Positions 59,491-64,000 of a stretch of DNA of 64,000 nt are shown in pieces. The DNA is from Mangifera indica (Eukaryota > Streptophyta > Magnoliopsida > Sapindales > Anacardiaceae), in contig NC_058141.1 in the NCBI RefSeq assembly GCF_011075055.1, forward strand, positions 11,479,639 to 11,543,638, written 5' to 3'. Both the position numbers and the translations under genes were made by a program. The number at the start of each line of letters is the position of its first letter. The stretch's first letter is position 1. The notes beneath the pieces are model-generated. The model had not been told where the DNA came from. It made no database searches and saw only the letters and a program-made list of their open reading frames with translations.

Positions 59491-61008
59491 GGCCAAAAGA
59501 CTTATTCTTATCTTAGGTTTAGTCTATTTTTAAACTTCTTTTCTCTAAGTTTAAAAAATACAAATACTCACCCTCATATAGTTCTCGCCTATTGCTCTTC
59601 TTTTGACTAAGGGTGAACTTAAATTGAATCGAGCCCGAACATAAATTAGCTCGAGTTTGAGAAATTTTACTTTGACAGAGAGAGATTTTGTTTTGTTAAT
59701 GCAAATTGGAAAGCCAGAAAGTCAAAAAATATGGGAAATATGGAGAGTCAAAAGTTGCAATGGAGAATGATGAGTAAAAGCTGGTGCATTTATTATTCGG
59801 GCTAGCTCATATAAGTAGTAACTCAACTCAGTTGGAGTTGAGCTGATGGTTGGGTTGTGGGTCAGAAATCAAATCAAATTTGATTTGATTCAAATTTGGT
59901 ATAGACAAACATATTTCATTAGTCGAATTTGGTTTGAATTTATCAAAAATGAATTTGAACTGAGTTGACTTGTCTGTGATCTAGGCCTACTTTTGAAAAC
60001 CACCTTGTATCGTCATTGATGATAAAGAGAGAGACTGAGTAGTCACCTTGTGTCTTTTTCTTGGTCTCTTCTTGTGTTGTGGCAAAGAGAGAGACGTTGA
60101 CAACTTTTCTTCCAATAAGATTTGTCTCTTCATCGTGACAAGATGAGATCGATCAAAGATTTATGCCGAAGAGATGTCAAGCTTTTGCTTTTAGCTAGGA
60201 GGCAGAGAGACTAGCTGAAGATGAGATCAAACGCGTCTCTGAAGAGATGGATCTCATTTTCGTTGTGATGAGAAATAAAGCTGAACGACCAATCTTCTGG
60301 GAGAAAGAGTATGGCTTAACACACAGAGGGAAAGAGACTGGCTGAAGATAACGGTCGAAGATAGAATAGTTGGCTAGAAAACTTGGGAAAGAAAAATAAA
60401 CCCTAGCAGGAAAATGTAATTTTTCAAAACTTAGGTTGGGAAAAATTATGAGTTTTTAAAACAAAGGTGGAAAAATAAGATAAAATTTTATTTTTTATTA
60501 TTACTAATTAAATGACAATTATATTGTTAAATTTAATAAATTTTGATAACTTTAACAGTTAACAGTAGGGTTAAATTCGAATTGAGTTCAAACTCAACTC
60601 GATTTGCATGGAATTGAGCTCGAGCTCAGGTTCATCGAGTTGGCTTTAAAGGAGCTTGAGCTCAGCTCATTTCAAAAAAGCTGACCTCAAGCTCAAATTG
60701 AGTTTTTAGCTTAGTTTATTATTAAAATGACATTGTTTTAATGATTATTTGTCAAAACAACGTTATTTTATATCAAATTTCTTAAACTAATAAGCTGAAC
60801 ACCCTTGAGCTCGAGCCTGAAAATATAGAACAATCAAACTGAGCTATTAAGCTAACCTTGTTTTGGTTCATTCAAATTGAATTCGAGCTCAAATAAGTTC
60901 AACTCAAATCAAACTTTAGCTAACAAGTGAATATTTAGATTTTCAAAATTTAATGGATAAAAATTTAGTAATAGACTAAATCTTAGTTGAGAGTAACTTT
61001 TTTAGCCC
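59491..61008. repeat. Composite of a family A element with family B copies inside
   Basis: The left end GGCCAAAAGACTTATTCTTA is clear. A weak right end (CTTAGTTGAGAGTAAC, then TTTTTTAGCCC) lies near 61008. Inside are two family B stretches (about 59605-59990 and 60570-60930) with GAGCTCGAGC and GAGCTTGAGCTCAGCTC words, and the centre AAACAACGTTATTTTAT in the second. It reads as a family A element later hit by family B insertions, though target duplications have not survived. Confidence 0.5.
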
Positions 61009-61139
61009 GACACATCTACTCATTGCCCAGAAGTTTAGGAAGTTTTAAAAATCAATTGAGATTTGAGCCTCTAAAATTGTGTTCTCCTTTTGGTTTAGAA
61101 CTTCAATTTGCTTTTAAATCCCTTAATAATTATAAATTA

Positions 61140-61400
61140 TAGAAAACACCCTTTACCTCTTAAATATCATTTTAACCCCTGAATATTTATAAAATATCAT
61201 AAACACTTTTTACCCTGTAAATATCATTTTGACTCCTTTAGACTTATATATATATCATTTTGACCCTTGTGGTTTAGCACCTATCATACACACTATTACC
61301 ATCAAAATGTTTGTTAAACCCTTTAGGTTCACAACTTACAGATGCACCCTTTGCCCTTATATGATACCATTTGGACCCTTTGAGATCTACGAACTATCAC
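61140..61400. repeat. Short tandem array, unit about 60 bp
   Basis: Units like ACACCCTTTACCTCTTAAAT then ATCATTTTAACCCCTGAATA recur, changed, at about 61145, 61203 and 61253, with weaker echoes to about 61400. A two- to four-copy degenerate minisatellite. The open frame at 61229-61474 is produced by it. Confidence 0.5.
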
Positions 61401-61647
61401 TTCAACACCTTGTGATTTATATACAAAACATAACCTTATCTTTTAAAAATATATTTATGCATTTTATATTTTGAAATTGCTATTATTATTAATACTACCA
61501 AATTTAGTTTATTTGATAATTAAATATTTAAATAATATTTTATCATTATTTTAATAATTATACGATAGATAAAATCTTAGATATTCTTATATTAGATATT
61601 AAAATTTTAAAAATATAATATTAATTTTGTTATTATTATATTATTAA

Positions 61648-62105
61648 ATATGTTTAGTTTGAGTAATATTTTATTATTAAAATAGAGATATTACTTTAAA
61701 AATAGATTACTTAAAAAATTATTGAGTATAAATAATTATTATATTTGAAAAATTTTGATAAATATAAATAATTATTGTATTTGGTTAAATGTAATAAAAG
61801 AATACTAATAAATTATTTTACTTAAATGTCTTTAAATATAATTATTTTTAAATATTTTTATATGATATGTTATATTAATTAAAAATAAATTTATTTTTAT
61901 CTCAAAAAATTAATAAATAATAATATAATTATAATAAAATCAAAATTACCTTGATAATTTTTTAATACCTAAGGTAAATATAGTAATTAGATTACCACCT
62001 ATATTACTTGTTATGTCAGTATTAGTACATAAATCAAATAAGATAATATAAAAAATAAAAGATAGATTATCAAAGTAATTTTTAAATTTCTGAAACCAAA
62101 CTGTC
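61648..62105. repeat. Family C Tourist-like miniature element
   Basis: The left end TATGTTTAGTTTGAGTAAT and right end TTTCTGAAACCAAACTGTC form diverged inverted repeats. The interior matches the copy at 31882 closely in word order (GTATAAATAATTAT, TTAAATATAATTATTTTTAAA, GATTACCACCTATATTAC). No gene. Confidence 0.6.
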
Positions 62106-62247
62106 TTTATTATTATTTAACATAAAAATAATTAAATATAATATTTTATTAACTAAATACAATAATTAATTATTCTTATTTTATCTATTATTGTGAAATT
62201 TTATAGGGCACGCAAATAAGTTATTCAAAGTTCCGAACTATCCACAA

Positions 62248-62562
62248 CTAAGGCTGGATCGAACCCAAGTTGAGCTTGAGCTCAGTTCAATTTATATATA
62301 GTAGAGCTCGAGTTCGAGCTCGAACTCGTAGAAGCTAAGCTTGAACTCAATTCTAATTTAGCTCGACTCGTTTCGAACTTGAGTTTTTAACTATTTCGTT
62401 ATTAAAACGATATCGTTTTAATATATATTGAACAAAACAACGTTATTTTGTATTAAAATTTTTAATTAAAAAATTTTACGAATAGTTCAAGCTCGACCGA
62501 CCTTTTATACGGCTGACTCGTGTCAAATTCGAGCTCGAACGGACTCGGTTCGAGTCCAGCCC
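62248..62562. mobile_element. Family B hAT-like miniature element next to GET3D
   Basis: The left end CTAAGGCTGGATCGAACCC and right end CTCGGTTCGAGTCCAGCCC form inverted repeats. CCACAA occurs at both flanks, as a partial 7-8 bp duplication. The centre AAAACGATATCGTTTTAAT matches the family palindrome. It ends about 100 bp before the GET3D start codon. Confidence 0.68.
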
Positions 62563-62664
62563 AACCCACAACCTACACAACAGCTTCACTGTCCAACTCA
62601 AATCCGAAACTGCAAAAGCGATAGCAACAACGACTCTCTCAAATTCGAGAACAATTTTAAGAAA

Positions 62665-64000
62665 ATGACTTCACTGATCTCCCCTCAACTCCTGTTAGCT
62701 AACCCACATCCAAATTCCCTAAAAAGAAAACCCATTTCAGCTTCTAACTTGGATGCTAATAAAAATGATAAATCAACAATTTTGCTCACTTTTTTGGGTA
62801 AAGGTGGCTCCGGCAAGACTACCTCTTCTGTATTCGCCGCTCAGGTTTATCACATAAGATCCTTTTAATCTTCTTTTCAACTGTGATTTAGGTTTTGGTA
62901 TTCAGTTTATTTATCATATTTGTTATGGTCCAGGATTAGATTACCCATACAAATAGGATTTATATTTCTTCGTAAGTTTGAATTTAATTTAATCCATTTT
63001 ACCTCTTTGAGAAGGTTGTATTGACCCATTGTGTTGGCTATGATGTTTGGATCATCACGTTTCCTAACAGTTCTAATGGTTTTCTCATTCCTTGCTATAG
63101 ATGTGGAACATCAATTAAAGACTTTGGATTTTAAGCATTGTGTCTTTTCTGATTAACATTTGTCCTTAACCTTTGTTTTCCTATATTGTTCAGCATTATG
63201 CAAAGTCCGGGCTAAGTACTTGCTTGGTTCTACAAAATCAAGATCCTACTGCTGACTATCTTCTAAACTGTAAGATTGGAACTTCTCCTATTGTATGCAA
63301 TGATAATCTTTCGGCAGTCAGGCTGGAAACAACTAAAGTAAGACTTCCCCCCTATTTCCTCATTTTATCTAAATCTATGCTGTATATTATTATTGATTTT
63401 CTTGTTTTGATTCGATTTAAAATCTGGACGTATCATATTTGATAATTGCAGATGCTGCTTGAACCTCTCAATCGGCTGAAAGAAGTAGATACCCGTCTTA
63501 ATATTACCCAAGGGGTTCTTGGAGGGGTGGGTATGTAACATCTCAATATTTTAGTTTAGTTTCATGCCCTTAAACAATATGACTGCATGGTATCATTATG
63601 CATGTTTCTTTAAAATGTATTTTAGGTGGTTGGTGAGGAGCTTGGGGTGCTTCCTGGGATGGATTCTAGTTTTTCAGCATTTGCACTTGCAAGGCTATTG
63701 GGATTCTTTGGGAAAGTGGCCCAAAGAAATCACCAGAAACAAAATTTTGATGTAATAATATATGATGGTATCAGTTCTGAGGAAACTCTACGGATGATTG
63801 GTGCAAGCAGTAAAGCAAGGTTAGGAAATTTCAGTTCTCTTCCTTCCTTAATGATCTGTATTTAACAGCATGAAGGTGCTCAGATTGTACTTGAAATACT
63901 TGCGCAACATGGCTGAGAAGACTGATCTTGGGAGATTGGCTGGTCCATCACTCTTGAGACTTGTAGATGAAGCCTTGAGTATAAGTGGCCGCAGGCCTCT
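62665..64000 (+). CDS. GET3D: GET3D-like plastid ATPase (ArsA/GET3 family), 5' exons, cut by right edge
   Basis: Exons: 62665-62844, 63194-63337, 63452-63526, 63626-63819 and 63884 onward past the edge, all GT-AG. The third donor is GTGGGT, chosen over the nearby GTATGT because only it keeps frame and the family sequence ([19 protein letters not shown]). The first ~35 residues look like a plastid transit peptide (Ser, Asn and Lys rich, few acids). A deviant Walker A loop GKGGSGKTT lies at 45-53, with the signature Lys46. I recognise the [19 protein letters not shown] and [13 protein letters not shown] parts from Arabidopsis At1g26090. Family knowledge: GET3D is a chloroplast relative of the tail-anchored-protein targeting ATPase GET3, found in photosynthetic lineages, with a C-terminal alpha-crystallin-like part that would lie beyond the window. 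Its exact client role is unsettled. The upstream family B element leaves a very short promoter. Confidence 0.88.

Overview
The window is nuclear DNA from a dicot flowering plant, probably but not provably woody. The signs are split genes with GT-AG introns, AT-rich spacers packed with miniature transposons, and plant-only proteins: leucoanthocyanidin reductase, TCP and bHLH regulators, a CLE peptide and the plastid GET3D ATPase. I see no bacterial, viral or organellar genome segment. I found no tRNA or rRNA gene by eye. I also found no convincing undescribed multi-gene system; the least routine signals are the repeat families and the decayed genes.

Layout. 0.7-2.3 kb (-): 5' exons of a NO VEIN-like gene that runs off the left edge. 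2.6-10.2 kb: repeat-rich spacer. 10.9-13.5 kb (+): complete five-exon leucoanthocyanidin reductase (LAR) gene. 13.9-18 kb: miniature elements, a degenerate satellite-like array split by a nested element, a telomere-like heptad tract and a dead Mutator-like transposase. 20.5-22.1 kb (-): two-exon bHLH gene of the bHLH30/TMO5-LIKE1 type. 22.6-36.6 kb: spacer with several repeats and no convincing gene. 36.7-38.0 kb (+): intronless CYC/TB1-class TCP gene. 39.8 kb (-): decayed U6 snRNA copy. 41-43.2 kb: dead Ty1/copia element. 45.5-46.3 kb: broken pectin methylesterase. 47.4-50.6 kb (-): complete seven-exon CWC16/CCDC130-type splicing-factor gene. 55.1-55.4 kb (+): CLE peptide precursor. 55.4-62.6 kb: repeat-rich spacer. 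62.7-64.0 kb (+): 5' part of GET3D, cut by the right edge.

The genes are not a functional cluster. Their order does recall Arabidopsis chromosome 1, where from memory CLE12, TCP12 and bHLH30 are neighbours (At1g68795, At1g68800, At1g68810), so this looks like an ancient syntenic block. LAR makes catechin-type flavan-3-ols and is lacking in Arabidopsis. The bHLH class acts in vascular and root patterning, the TCP class represses axillary bud growth, CLE peptides are receptor-kinase ligands, CWC16 proteins act in pre-mRNA splicing, and GET3D is a plastid GET3-like ATPase.

Repeats dominate the spacers. Four miniature families recur: (A) a Mutator-like element with ends GGCCAAAAGACTTATTCCC, where three intact copies have perfect 9-bp target duplications; (B) an element rich in GAGCTCGAG with a conserved internal palindrome around AACGACGTCGTT; (C) a Tourist-like element with GTTTGGTT ends; (D) a short AT-rich palindrome around TAAATATTATTTTATTTTTAATT. 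Family B sits just upstream of two of the genes.
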